Assembly: GCF_016711335.1 (NCBI RefSeq)
Contig: NZ_JADJTF010000001.1
Coordinates: 2,914,001 to 2,978,000, forward strand
Direction: 5' to 3'
Source of the DNA: Thiofilum sp.
Lineage (GTDB): Bacteria; Pseudomonadota; Gammaproteobacteria; Thiotrichales; Thiotrichaceae
DNA length: 64,000 bases
The notes below the pieces were generated by a model. The model saw only the letters and a list, made by a program, of their open reading frames with translations. It was not told the origin of the DNA and made no database searches. The translations under genes were made by a program, and so were the position numbers. Every line of letters begins with the position of its first letter. The first letter of the stretch is position 1. Of the stretch, positions 9,773 to 18,254 are shown one piece after another.

Positions 9773-9810
9773 GTTGCACCCAAGAGGGTATGAATCTCTT
9801 GGGCTGCAAC
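9773..9810. terminator. Bidirectional terminator hairpin between psiE-like gene and petA
   Basis: GTTGCACCCAAGAG and CTCTTGGGCTGCAAC form a 14-bp stem with one bulged base. It lies between two convergent genes, five bases from the Rieske stop codon, so it probably ends transcription from both sides. There is no long T-run. Confidence 0.6.
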
Positions 9811-9814
9811 AGGA

Positions 9815-10417
9815 CTAGGCTTTCACTGCGGGCGCATCTTCCCCAATCAATAATGTACTTTCATCCTTAAAATAATAAGGTGGTACTACTAAATTAGTGG
9901 CGGCGGGTACATTTTTATAAACACGTCCCGCTAAATCAAAACGTGAACCATGACAAGGGCAATACCAACCTCCTTTCCAGTCAGCACCTAAATCAGCGGG
10001 TGCTACTTCAGGACGATAAGTCGGCGAGCAGCCTAAATGAGTACAAATACCCACCAAGACCAAATAGTTAGGATCACGCGAGCGATACGGGTTTTGGGCA
10101 TAGTCGGGTTGTTGTTCTTTGACTAGCGATTCGGGATCGCGTAGCGACTTATCATTACTGGCTAAATTGGCGAGCATTTCTTCGGTGCGATGGACTACCC
10201 ACACCGGTTTACCACGCCACACCACACGTAACATTTGTCCTGCTGCTACTTTGCGCACATCAAACTCTACCGATGCACCTGCTGCTAAGGCTCGTGCACT
10301 AGGTGACCAAGAGGCTAAAAAGGGCGCTGCGACGGCGGCGACTCCGGTTGCACCTACGGCAGAAGTGGCGGCTACTAAAAAGCGGCGACGGCCGGTAGAG
10401 GTTGAGTGTTCTGACAT
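9815..10417 (-). CDS. petA: Rieske iron-sulfur protein of cytochrome bc1 complex
   Basis: The [2Fe-2S] subunit that passes electrons from ubiquinol to cytochrome c1 on the periplasmic side. It is 200 aa, normal for the family. The N-terminus has a twin-arginine signal (GRRRFLVAATSA) with an Ala-rich membrane segment kept as anchor. The cluster-binding motifs are CTHLGC (Cys125-Cys130) and CPCHGS (Cys153-Ser158). The end TLLIGED is typical. Normally petA is followed by petB and petC. Here the downstream neighbour is the convergent PsiE-like gene, so this is a solitary copy. It may be an additional Rieske protein or the rest of the complex may be elsewhere. It is divergent from the bd-like oxidase cluster, with 264 bp between them. 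Confidence 0.93.
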   Translation of the reverse strand: MSEHSTSTGRRRFLVAATSAVGATGVAAVAAPFLASWSPSARALAAGASVEFDVRKVAAGQMLRVVWRGKPVWVVHRTEEMLANLASNDKSLRDPESLVKEQQPDYAQNPYRSRDPNYLVLVGICTHLGCSPTYRPEVAPADLGADWKGGWYCPCHGSRFDLAGRVYKNVPAATNLVVPPYYFKDESTLLIGEDAPAVKA

Positions 10418-10681
10418 AGTGAATTCCTTAAAAGCTTAATGCTATAAAACTGAGTAAAACACTACGGTAAGGACTAGAACCGCTCCTTGATAATGCGCAA
10501 ACCTTCTCCTTAGAGAGAGATAGTACTGAGCCTTGGGAATAATAAGTGACTAAATTAGTATATAATTTAATAAAATTTAAAAATTATCAAAGTAGTCAGC
10601 CTTAAAAACCTAGAAGCTTGCTCGCCTTTATGCTTTGAGCAGCTAACTGCAACAGGGCAAGTTTGTTTTTAAGGAGAGTCG
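10418..10681. promoter_or_regulatory. Divergent promoter region petA / bd-like cluster
   Basis: This stretch is AT-rich in its right half (around 10545-10590) and ends in a good ribosome site, AAGGAGAG, seven bases before the oxidase ATG. A sequence TTGATAATGCGCAA near 10487 resembles half of an FNR/CRP site (TTGAT-N4-ATCAA) but its right arm matches poorly. Regulation by the Crp/Fnr protein encoded at 17.5 kb is possible and unproven. Confidence 0.3.
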
Positions 10682-12064
10682 ATGGAAATGTTAGGACTCT
10701 ATCCCACATGGTTAGAACCTATGCTGGGTAGTGGTTGGATCGTCGCGGTGATCGCAACCATTCACGTTTTAGCTTCACATACTGCGGTAGGGGCAGCGCT
10801 GGTGTTTGCCTATTTGTCCGTAATGGCTTATCGCCATAATCGTCCCGAATTATTGCAATACATTAAGCAATATGGTCTGTTTTTGCTCATTTTTTCCTAT
10901 GTGATCGGTTCTATTACAGGGCCTGGCATTTGGTTTTCCACCACAGTAGCGAGTCCACGCGGTATCTCAGCCTTAATTCATAGTTTTGTATGGAAGTGGG
11001 CGACCGAGTGGGTGTTCTTTGTGATTGAAGTGGTGGGTGTTTACCTAGTGATTTATCTGGTGGGGAAGGTGGATCAAAAAACGCATATGCGTATAGCGAT
11101 TAGTTTTGGTCTAGCTTCCTATGGCACTATGTTGATTATTATCGGTATTTTGTCCTTTATGATGTGGCCGGGTAAGCCAGAGTGGTTTGTGGAGGGCGGC
11201 TATTTAAATGGTTTTTATGGTGCAAATACCTTTGCTCAGTTAGCTCTGCGTACTGCGTTTATGTTTACTATGACAGCGGTGGTGGGGGGCATTGTCGCTG
11301 CTAGTATTAAAGAGCCTGAGTTTAAGCATGAAATGATGCGCCGTCTCGCATGGTTAGGTTTAGTGTCCACTCTCAGTGGTGCGGCTTTATTCCAATGGTA
11401 TTTAAACACGTTGCCTGACTACGCTCATTTAGTGATGGAAAATCGTCTACCCGATTACTTCCAGCCTGCACTATTGGGTGTACTGAGTTTAATGGTGGCT
11501 TATTTCGTGTGGATCTTGATGAGTCCTAATAGTATTGTGCCTGCCATAGCCAGCGTGATGACTGTCATACTATTAGTATTTGGTTTGTGGCCGGAGGAAG
11601 TCGCTCGTGAGTCGATTCGTAAGCCCTATGTGGTGGGGCAATATATTTATTCTAATCAAGTCATTGCTCATGATGTTCCCAGTTTAGGTATTAAATCTGA
11701 AATTCCACTCTTAGAAGAAAAAGGTTTTCTCAAAACCCATATTTTCCTCCCTGATTCACTGCGTACTGTGACAGATGATAATCAGATTCAAGTGGGGCAT
11801 GCCTTGGCTATGACGGCTTGCTCGAATTGCCACTCTTTAACCTCCAGTGGTATTCGCCCTCTGGCTAAGTATTTTGGAGGCAATACCGATACACAAGCGC
11901 TTAAAACCTATCTATTAGGGGCATTAGCGACGGGTAATACTTTATACATGCCTAAAATTCCTTTGACCGACGCAGAGGCACAAGCCTTAGCGACCTATAT
12001 AGCCTCCTTAGCCAGTCCCGCCTCAGCCAAGGCTGCGGTTAAACACGCTAAAGCAGGAGAGTAA
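10682..12064 (+). CDS. CydA-like oxidase subunit with C-terminal haem c (OR-C type)
   Basis: A 460-residue membrane haemoprotein. About nine hydrophobic segments run to residue ~300, beginning MLGLYPTWLEPMLGSGWIVAVIATIHVLASHTA, similar to subunit I of the cytochrome bd superfamily. A periplasmic tail follows with one c-haem site CSNCH (Cys380, Cys383, His384) and a class I cytochrome c ending. The quinol-binding GRQPW motif of true cytochrome bd is not visible. This architecture fits the OR-C branch of the bd superfamily, proposed to take electrons from cytochrome c instead of quinol. It is three bases from the next gene, in a five-gene run ending with sulfide dehydrogenase subunits. The reaction (oxygen reduction or another acceptor) is inferred. 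Confidence 0.75.
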   Translation: MEMLGLYPTWLEPMLGSGWIVAVIATIHVLASHTAVGAALVFAYLSVMAYRHNRPELLQYIKQYGLFLLIFSYVIGSITGPGIWFSTTVASPRGISALIHSFVWKWATEWVFFVIEVVGVYLVIYLVGKVDQKTHMRIAISFGLASYGTMLIIIGILSFMMWPGKPEWFVEGGYLNGFYGANTFAQLALRTAFMFTMTAVVGGIVAASIKEPEFKHEMMRRLAWLGLVSTLSGAALFQWYLNTLPDYAHLVMENRLPDYFQPALLGVLSLMVAYFVWILMSPNSIVPAIASVMTVILLVFGLWPEEVARESIRKPYVVGQYIYSNQVIAHDVPSLGIKSEIPLLEEKGFLKTHIFLPDSLRTVTDDNQIQVGHALAMTACSNCHSLTSSGIRPLAKYFGGNTDTQALKTYLLGALATGNTLYMPKIPLTDAEAQALATYIASLASPASAKAAVKHAKAGE

Positions 12065-12066
12065 AC

Positions 12067-13290
12067 ATGACACCAGAGTTATTGTATAGCCTACGTGATG
12101 TAGCAGGTGTGCCTTCTCATCCTTTAGTGTTTTTAATCCTAGGGGTGGTGACCTTTGCGCTACATATTATTGCAGTACAGGTATTAGTAGGTGCTTCTGC
12201 TCTAGTACTTTGGGGCGCGTTATCGAGTAGTGATTACCCACGCCGCCTCGCCCAAACCTTATTAGTGGTGGCTAAAGTGGCGGTATCTGTTGCCGTAGTC
12301 TTAGGGGTCGCGCCCTTATTATTTGTACAAGTGACTTATGATCCTTTCTGGTACACCTCAAATGTGCTTTCAGCATGGTGGGTCATCGGGTTCATTGTGA
12401 TTTTAACGCTTGCCTATTTGCTACTGTACTACTTCTATTACCGCAATCATCACTTAGCCACCCAACCCACTAGCAGTATTTTTAGCCTAATGGTGTCCTT
12501 GGTATTGTTTTGGACGGTCGGTTTTATTATGCACACCTTGACCTATCAAATGCTTTCGCCTGATCAATGGATGCAGTGGTATGCCCCTAATCAGACAATA
12601 GATGCGAGTGGCACAAAGCTACACAGTTATCACCTAGCACGCTACGGCTTTTTCATGCTCTTGGGGTTGCCAGTAATCGGCTGCTTTATTATTGCCTATC
12701 GTCAATATGTCAGTGAATGTATTGGTATACAGCGCGATTATTTACATTGGCTAAGAGTGTTAGGGATGCGCTTAATGTTAAGCGGTGGGGGGGTAGTGTT
12801 AGTAGTGGGCGCTATATGGGTAGCAACGACTCCCTCTTTATTCACTCAGTTGCTCACTCAACCTTTAAGTTGGTTGGCAGTGGCTTTATTAGTCCTAGTA
12901 AGCGTTGCACCGACCCTATTAAATCGCAAGCTCAATAGTGTATGGGGAAGTTATGGCTTAGTCGGTCTAATAGTGCTGACTGTGCTAGTGATTGCAACGG
13001 TGCGTGAGTTAGAGCGCTTTGCCATTTTAAAGGGTAAGTTTGGCTATAACACATTGGATTATAAAGTGAATGTGGATTGGTATAGCACCACGATGTTCTT
13101 TGTCACTTTTGCCTTGGTAGGCGGTAGCACTCTAGCCTATTACCTAATGATTGCATGGCAAGCGGGACGTACTGAAGGGATTTACACACCATCACCTGCT
13201 TTAAGCCGTCTCGGTAATTGGGTCATCGGTATGATGGTCGTGTGGATTGTGCATTTTTTTGTGCTCGGTTTTTGGGTTTGGTGGCGCTAG
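12067..13290 (+). CDS. Polytopic membrane subunit partnering the bd-like oxidase
   Basis: A 407-residue protein with about nine transmembrane segments and little soluble sequence. It begins MTPELLYSLRDVAGVPSHPLVFLILGVVTFALHIIAVQVLVGASALVLWG. Several membrane histidines (FALHIIAVQ, FIMHTLTYQM, HSYHLARYGF, IVHFFVLG) could be haem ligands. Its position directly after the haem c-bearing CydA-like gene suggests it is the second subunit (a CydA'/CydB equivalent) of an OR-C-type complex. I cannot align it to CydB by eye. The start ATG follows GCAGGAGAG. No haem c motif is present. Confidence 0.65.
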   Translation: MTPELLYSLRDVAGVPSHPLVFLILGVVTFALHIIAVQVLVGASALVLWGALSSSDYPRRLAQTLLVVAKVAVSVAVVLGVAPLLFVQVTYDPFWYTSNVLSAWWVIGFIVILTLAYLLLYYFYYRNHHLATQPTSSIFSLMVSLVLFWTVGFIMHTLTYQMLSPDQWMQWYAPNQTIDASGTKLHSYHLARYGFFMLLGLPVIGCFIIAYRQYVSECIGIQRDYLHWLRVLGMRLMLSGGGVVLVVGAIWVATTPSLFTQLLTQPLSWLAVALLVLVSVAPTLLNRKLNSVWGSYGLVGLIVLTVLVIATVRELERFAILKGKFGYNTLDYKVNVDWYSTTMFFVTFALVGGSTLAYYLMIAWQAGRTEGIYTPSPALSRLGNWVIGMMVVWIVHFFVLGFWVWWR

Positions 13291-13299
13291 GAGATGAGC

Positions 13300-13902
13300 A
13301 TGAAACACTATCTATTCGCTAGTATTCTAGCTCTAGTGACTTATTCAGTCAGTGCGGATAATCCACCGCCCCCTTTTAAACCCACTACTACAATGCTTGA
13401 GTCTATTCTATTTAGTACTGATACAGCCGTAGCGAGTGCTGACAGTACTTTATCTAAAGAGGAGTTGCGCAGTTTAATTCGTGAGGTGGTTCGAGAAGTG
13501 GTACAAGAGGAGTTGGCAAAGCTCCAGCCTCATGAGACTAAAACCCCCACGAATAACGCTACACCTGCTCAAGTCGAGGCTAAACCTACCGCCATTGCAC
13601 CCGCTGAATCCACGACTGCAAGCATGGCTCAGCTAAGTAACAAGCCAGCCGCTTTTCATCAAGGCGAAGGTCTAGCGCATACCTGTGCAGGTTGTCATGG
13701 CACATTAGGGCGTATCCACAATGCAGCTTTTATGCCCTTGGCTGGTATGAAACAAGAAGAGTTTGTCGGCGCGATGTTAGCGTTTCGGGACGATAAGCGC
13801 CCCTCTACTTTAATGGGTACGGTGGCTAAAGGTTTAAGTGAAGATCAGATTAAAGCTATGGGCGATTACTTTGCCCAATTGCCTTTGGAGGACCTACCAT
13901 GA
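13300..13902 (+). CDS. Periplasmic monohaem c-type cytochrome with coiled-coil segment
   Basis: About 200 aa, starting at MKHYLFASILALV because AGGAG lies six bases upstream (the earlier ATG is too close). A signal peptide ends near SVSA. Residues ~50-70 (SKEELRSLIREVVREVVQEE) look like an amphipathic helix or short coiled coil. A Pro/Ala/Thr-rich linker follows, then a cytochrome domain with CAGCH at residues ~129-133 and a distal Met candidate (FMPLAGM). It overlaps the flavoprotein gene by ATGA. It likely shuttles electrons between the flavocytochrome and the bd-like oxidase. The long linker suggests a tethered domain. Confidence 0.8.
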   Translation: MKHYLFASILALVTYSVSADNPPPPFKPTTTMLESILFSTDTAVASADSTLSKEELRSLIREVVREVVQEELAKLQPHETKTPTNNATPAQVEAKPTAIAPAESTTASMAQLSNKPAAFHQGEGLAHTCAGCHGTLGRIHNAAFMPLAGMKQEEFVGAMLAFRDDKRPSTLMGTVAKGLSEDQIKAMGDYFAQLPLEDLP

Positions 13903-15251
13903 ATCCCTCACGGCGTAAATTATTAAAGTGGCTAAGCGCTTTAACGCTCACTAGCACTTTACCCAGCCGCTCCTTATTTGCCGCTACAGCACCACAGGTA
14001 GTGATTATTGGTGGAGGTGTAGGAGGGGCGACCGCAGCTAAATATCTCAAGTTGTTTGACCCTCATATTAAGGTGACGTTGATTGAGAAAAATGCTCAGT
14101 ATTTAAGACCTTATGGCTCTTCCGAGGTGGTGACTGGGCATATTCAAATGAGTGACTTGGTAGTGACCTATGACACACTACGCTCTAAGTATGGTGTTAA
14201 TATTATTATTGATGAGGTTATAGGGTTTGATGCTGCCAAGCGGCAGGTACAGCTTAAGCAGGGCAGTAAGGTTGCTTATGACCGTCTTATTGTCTCACCC
14301 GGAATCGAGTTGTTGTATGACAAGATTGAGGGTTACTCCTACGAGATTGCCGAGCATGAAATTCCGAGTGGCTGGATTCCGGGGGCGCAAACTGAGTTGC
14401 TAGCTCAACAGCTCAAAGCTATGCCCCAAGGCGGAACCTTTTTAATGGTCGCTCCTCCTAGCCCTTATCGTTGTCCACCGGGACCTTATGAGCGCCCTGC
14501 ATTAATAGCGGAATGGTGTCAACGCCATAATCCGACTGCAAAGGTGATCATTGTTGATCCTAAAGATGAGTTTGTGACTGATCAAACCATGATGCTAGGT
14601 TGGAATCGGCGCTATGGTTTTAATATGCCTAAAAAATTTACTGCAACCCTACCCAAGACCGTAGAGGTGTTACAGCATCAAGGTGAGGGGATATTAAGTT
14701 GGATTCCAGCCGCTGAGGGGGGAACGCCACTGAAGTTAGATGCTACAAAAAAGGTACTCACGACGGCGGGCGGTGAGATTAAAGCCGATGTGATTAATAT
14801 CGTGCCTCCTATGAGAGCCGGACAATTAGCCGCCAAAATGGGGCTAACAGATGAGAAAGGTTGGTGTCCGAATCAGCGTAAGACCTTTGAGTCCACGCTT
14901 CATCCTTATGTGCATGTTATTGGTGATGCGTGTAGCGCGGATGCCATGCCGAAATCGGGTTTTTCAGCCAATACTCAAGCCAAAAGTGTGGCGCGTGCCG
15001 TACTTGAACTGTTAGCAGGGCGTGAAGCTCCTGTGCCGTATTGGGAAAATACCTGTTATGCCTTAGCTGCTTCCGATTATGGTCTGTATGTAGCGGATGT
15101 ATTTGAACTGAATGAGCCTGAAAACAAAATTCAGCGTGTAGGTAAAGCCTCGCGTTATTTGCGTTTAGAGGCAACGCCTGAAGAAATTCGTTTAGGGGCA
15201 GTGTACCAGCAAGCATGGCTGCAAGCTTTTACAGAGGATTGTTTCGGATGA
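13899..15251 (+). CDS. fccB: Flavocytochrome c sulfide dehydrogenase, flavoprotein subunit
   Basis: FAD subunit that oxidises sulfide to sulfur or polysulfide in the periplasm and passes electrons to a c-type cytochrome. 450 aa. The N-terminus MNPSRRKLLKWLSALTL is a twin-arginine-like signal. The dinucleotide-binding motif is VVIIGGGVGGATAAK. The two redox cysteines of the family are present, Cys192 in YRCPPGPYE and Cys323 in GWCPN, followed by HVIGDA and MPKSGFSAN. The segment where well-studied FccB carries the cysteine that covalently holds FAD (YYTCYLSNEV in Allochromatium, from memory) reads YLRPYGSSEV here, so that Cys is Pro and FAD is probably not covalently bound. ATGA overlaps couple it to both neighbours. 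Confidence 0.92.
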   Translation: MNPSRRKLLKWLSALTLTSTLPSRSLFAATAPQVVIIGGGVGGATAAKYLKLFDPHIKVTLIEKNAQYLRPYGSSEVVTGHIQMSDLVVTYDTLRSKYGVNIIIDEVIGFDAAKRQVQLKQGSKVAYDRLIVSPGIELLYDKIEGYSYEIAEHEIPSGWIPGAQTELLAQQLKAMPQGGTFLMVAPPSPYRCPPGPYERPALIAEWCQRHNPTAKVIIVDPKDEFVTDQTMMLGWNRRYGFNMPKKFTATLPKTVEVLQHQGEGILSWIPAAEGGTPLKLDATKKVLTTAGGEIKADVINIVPPMRAGQLAAKMGLTDEKGWCPNQRKTFESTLHPYVHVIGDACSADAMPKSGFSANTQAKSVARAVLELLAGREAPVPYWENTCYALAASDYGLYVADVFELNEPENKIQRVGKASRYLRLEATPEEIRLGAVYQQAWLQAFTEDCFG

Positions 15252-15922
15252 AATTAGCCACCTTTTTAATAGCGTTGATGGCTGTAGGTAGTGCATTAGC
15301 CAATGAAGCAGCACCGCTCGAAGCGAAAGCTTGGACGCCTGCTAGTTTAGAGCAGGCTTTACAAGCTAGACCTCAGGGCAATAGTGAGCGTGGTAAGCAG
15401 TTGCATCATAGCGCTATGTGCATTGCTTGCCACGGTGCAGCAGGTGTTGCACCCACACGTAATTGGCCGAGTGTAGCGGGGCAGAAAGCGGATTATACCT
15501 ATAAAACCTTATTGGATTATCAATCGGGTTTAAGGGCTGAGGATGAACGCGCTAAGCTCATGACCGCAAGTGTAAAGGATTTATCAGCTCAAGATTTGGC
15601 AGATATTGCTAGCTATTATGCTAGTTTGCCTCTACCTGCCTCACTGAATAACGTTAAACAAACAGTCCCTAGTTTAGTACGTAGTGGTGATCCTACCCGT
15701 CTCATTACGCCCTGTGCGTCGTGTCATGGGGTCAAAGGTCAGGGTGGAAAGTTTGCAGCCCCTGCTTTAGCCGGACAGACGCGTTTGAGCTTTATACGTA
15801 CCATGGACTTATACCGTTCTGGTGCTCGACATAATGATGTGAATCAGGTAATGACCGCGATTGCTCGCCAGTTAAGCGCTACAGAAATTAAACTATTGGC
15901 TGATTATTACGCTGCGCATTGA
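15248..15922 (+). CDS. fccA: Dihaem cytochrome c (FccA / cytochrome c4-like)
   Basis: A 224-residue periplasmic cytochrome with signal peptide MKLATFLIALMAVGSALA. Two class I domains carry haem sites CIACH (from Cys58) and CASCH (from Cys156), with family-typical W.SVAGQ and PALAGQ. The start at the ATG overlapping the flavoprotein stop (ATGA) is chosen over an upstream start that would run inside fccB. The dihaem design and coupling to fccB point to the cytochrome subunit of flavocytochrome c sulfide dehydrogenase, although free cytochromes c4 look similar. It is the last gene of the cluster, before a strong terminator. Confidence 0.82.
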   Translation: MKLATFLIALMAVGSALANEAAPLEAKAWTPASLEQALQARPQGNSERGKQLHHSAMCIACHGAAGVAPTRNWPSVAGQKADYTYKTLLDYQSGLRAEDERAKLMTASVKDLSAQDLADIASYYASLPLPASLNNVKQTVPSLVRSGDPTRLITPCASCHGVKGQGGKFAAPALAGQTRLSFIRTMDLYRSGARHNDVNQVMTAIARQLSATEIKLLADYYAAH

Positions 15923-15965
15923 TCCTACTTCTCACCTTTGAAACCGCTTGGTTTCTGGTGTTTTG

Positions 15966-15999
15966 CCCACAGAGTCTTTGGATGATGTGGGTTTTTTTT
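15966..15999 (+). terminator. Rho-independent terminator of the fcc / bd-like cluster
   Basis: CCCACA pairs with TGTGGG across a 14-base loop and is followed by eight Ts. A smaller hairpin (GAAACC-GCTT-GGTTTC, 15940-15955) precedes it. It lies 44 bases after the dihaem cytochrome stop. Confidence 0.85.
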
Positions 16000-16023
16000 A
16001 GGGTAAGGGATTTAGAACAGGTG

Positions 16024-16053
16024 TTAGGCAATGAGTTTATGCCCATTGCCTAA
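16024..16053 (-). terminator. Hairpin after the leftward polytopic membrane gene
   Basis: TTAGGCAATG and CATTGCCTAA form a perfect 10-bp stem with a 10-base loop. It lies just beyond the stop of the leftward gene at 16064. No U-run is visible. Confidence 0.5.
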
Positions 16054-16063
16054 TCGTCGTCAC

Positions 16064-17281
16064 TTAAACAGTGACGGGATTGAAGAGTACTTTTTCACGG
16101 CCGAGTAATTTGCTATTTAAACGCAACATTACTAAAACCGTTTTCAGTTGTAAGGCTACTATCGGTGCTAACAGGATAAAGTAAGCTAAGGAGAACTTAG
16201 TCACTAGACCCGCAGCAATTAAGCCTTGATGTAAAAAGAAGAAGGATAAGACCACTAAAGCAATGCCCGGACAAATCAAGGCATAAGACCCTGCACTACG
16301 ACCTTCACCTTCACGGCTAGTATAAGTCGCAAAATAGCCTAAGCGATTCATGACAGCTAATCCGACAATACCAAAGAATAATTGGATACCGAGAATGACG
16401 CTAAAGAAGGCTAAGCTTTCAATAGCAGTGGCTTCAGCACCAAAATTATGGTGCATTGCCATGGTTAAGCGATACAGTGCAATGCCCCCCACAGTCAAAA
16501 TCGGAATAATAATCCAAAGCGATACTGAACCTTCACGATCAATTCCTTGTTGCAGCATAGCGCGGAAACCTAAGACTAAGTACACCGCACCCAAGACCGC
16601 AGCAAAGCTTAGAAACGCTAAAGTTAATACAATGCCGATTCCTGAAGTTAAATGATGATGGCTCATCGCAGCAGGCGCTGAAAAACCAACGGCTACCATA
16701 GCAAAAGCAAACACAGCTAGCATTTGTCCTAAGCTATTGTTTTTAGAGCAATCAAATTGACCTGTAGCCAAAATACGTCCTATAAAGCTTGTGAAGATCA
16801 CCAATGCATAAGCCCCTACGGCTAAGAAAGCAAGCATAGCCAGTGGAAATAAGTACTCCACTACCGACCAAAGATTCGGTACAAATAAAGCACCTAATAT
16901 AAAACCTACATTAATCGACATAGCATAGGTTAAAGGGATGGCCATAAGTTGTACTTCAGCATTGCTGCTTTTTAGACGGGTATAAGCTTCGGTACGTTTG
17001 AAGCGCTGATACTCAATAAGGTTCCAAATTAATAAACGCACATGGAGCAAGGAGAGTAAGACAATCGCTGTTAAAGCCACCGCAATCATACCTTGCATAA
17101 AAGGGTCGTTTTTAGCCCATACCACGAGCCATGATTCCCAAGTGGGAATAGGAGTAGTAGGGTGTGGTGTGATAAACATTAAGTACATGAAGAAGCTTAC
17201 CGCAGCCCCTCCTGCACCTAGTGCCGCTAAGAAATACATAGGGGAGTATTTTGCTCCCAAATTATGACGTAAACGGAACAT
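16064..17281 (-). CDS. Ten-segment membrane protein, TsoY-like
   Basis: A 405-residue polytopic protein with about ten hydrophobic segments. It begins MFRLRHNLGAKYSPMYFLAALGAGGAAVSFFMYLMF and contains AAMSHHHLTSG and TMAMHHNFGAE, His-rich stretches that could bind haem or metal. The opening resembles proteins annotated as TsoY-family (seleno)proteins, but I recognise this only loosely. No in-frame TGA is present, so it would not be a selenoprotein form. It lies next to the sulfide/cytochrome cluster, divergent from the Crp/Fnr gene. A respiratory or sulfur-linked membrane role is plausible and unproven. Confidence 0.6.
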   Translation of the reverse strand: MFRLRHNLGAKYSPMYFLAALGAGGAAVSFFMYLMFITPHPTTPIPTWESWLVVWAKNDPFMQGMIAVALTAIVLLSLLHVRLLIWNLIEYQRFKRTEAYTRLKSSNAEVQLMAIPLTYAMSINVGFILGALFVPNLWSVVEYLFPLAMLAFLAVGAYALVIFTSFIGRILATGQFDCSKNNSLGQMLAVFAFAMVAVGFSAPAAMSHHHLTSGIGIVLTLAFLSFAAVLGAVYLVLGFRAMLQQGIDREGSVSLWIIIPILTVGGIALYRLTMAMHHNFGAEATAIESLAFFSVILGIQLFFGIVGLAVMNRLGYFATYTSREGEGRSAGSYALICPGIALVVLSFFFLHQGLIAAGLVTKFSLAYFILLAPIVALQLKTVLVMLRLNSKLLGREKVLFNPVTV

Positions 17282-17489
17282 GATTTTTACCTATTCAATG
17301 TATTGTTGTAATAAATGTATTGCTACATTGGAATATTATATTATTCTAATATACTACTATATGCAAAATATCAATGCTTTTAACGGGTGTATTGAGTAGG
17401 CGAATGGCATGCCAACCTTCAGGGCACTTGCCTTCACTACGAATGCAGCTTAGTCTTGTTTCGATAACAATGATGGTAATGAGGTTGTC

Positions 17490-18191
17490 ATGTCTAATAT
17501 TAAAGGTAAGGGGCAGTGCCGTACTTGTGCGATTCGGCAACTCAGTATTTTTGCGCTCTTACCGGAGGCGAATTTAACAGAAATTCAGCATTTTCAACCG
17601 TCTATCATGACCTTTGCTTCCAATGAGGCTGTATATCATCAGGGCGAGGTTGCCACTTGTGCTTATACCTTGCGCCAAGGCTTGATACGCTTAGTGAAAA
17701 CTTTACCTAATGGACGTACTCAGATTGTGCGTTTAATTCGGGCGGGGGATAGCTTTGGCTTTGATGGATTTATTGGCGAGCCTTATAACCATAGTGCTAT
17801 TCCCTTATGTGAAATAGAGGTGTGTCGTTTACCGCTAGCAGAACTTTTAGCGCTCAAGCGCCAGCATCCTGAAATTGAGAGCGCTATGATGAAGCGCTGG
17901 ATTCAACATTTACGCGAAGCGGAAGATATGATGGTAGAGCTAGGTGCTAAAAAAGCATCAGAACGCTTAGCCTCATTTTTGATTCGCTGGTGTGAGCCTA
18001 CGGGGTTTAATGGCTGGATTGAATTACCGTTGTCACGCGGTGAAATCGGTGAGTTATTAGGTTTAACCATTGAAACCGTGAGTCGTTTTATTTCGGATTG
18101 GAAACGCCAAGGTTTAATTGAGGAGCGTCAAGGACGTATTCATTTGTTAGATCCTGAGCGTTTACAAGCACTGGCTTGTGTCGATGACTGA
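17490..18191 (+). CDS. Crp/Fnr-family transcription regulator
   Basis: A 233-residue regulator. The N-terminus has a cysteine pair CRTCAIRQ, then a cyclic-nucleotide-binding beta-barrel (YHQGEVATCAYTLRQGLIRLVK... GRTQIVRLIRAGDSFG), a long dimer helix and a C-terminal winged helix with LSRGEIGELLGLTIETVSRFISDWKRQG. That recognition helix (ETVSR) matches the FNR/CRP pattern. Only two N-terminal cysteines plus Cys43 and later ones are visible, so a classical FNR iron-sulfur cluster (four Cys) is uncertain. The ATG follows TGAGG. It probably controls the neighbouring respiratory genes. The region before it (17282-17489) holds AT-rich imperfect palindromes but no clear FNR box. Confidence 0.88.
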   Translation: MSNIKGKGQCRTCAIRQLSIFALLPEANLTEIQHFQPSIMTFASNEAVYHQGEVATCAYTLRQGLIRLVKTLPNGRTQIVRLIRAGDSFGFDGFIGEPYNHSAIPLCEIEVCRLPLAELLALKRQHPEIESAMMKRWIQHLREAEDMMVELGAKKASERLASFLIRWCEPTGFNGWIELPLSRGEIGELLGLTIETVSRFISDWKRQGLIEERQGRIHLLDPERLQALACVDD

Positions 18192-18196
18192 CTGAG

Positions 18197-18221
18197 AAGC
18201 TGGGGTTTGAGTACCCAGCTT
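18197..18221. terminator. Convergent terminator hairpin
   Basis: AAGCTGGG and CCCAGCTT form a perfect 8-bp stem with a nine-base loop, six bases after the Crp/Fnr stop. The gene on the other side converges on it. Confidence 0.6.
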
Positions 18222-18254
18222 ATTAGGTATGTTACTAAGTGTTTTATTATGCGT

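Noticed and set aside
10487..10500. FNR/CRP box TTGATAATGCGCAA before the bd-like cluster
   Set aside because: Only the left half matches TTGAT-N4-ATCAA well. One such half-match is expected by chance in AT-rich DNA.
16064..17281. Selenoprotein with in-frame TGA
   Set aside because: The frame is fully open with no internal TGA, so no selenocysteine is encoded, even if the family includes selenoproteins.
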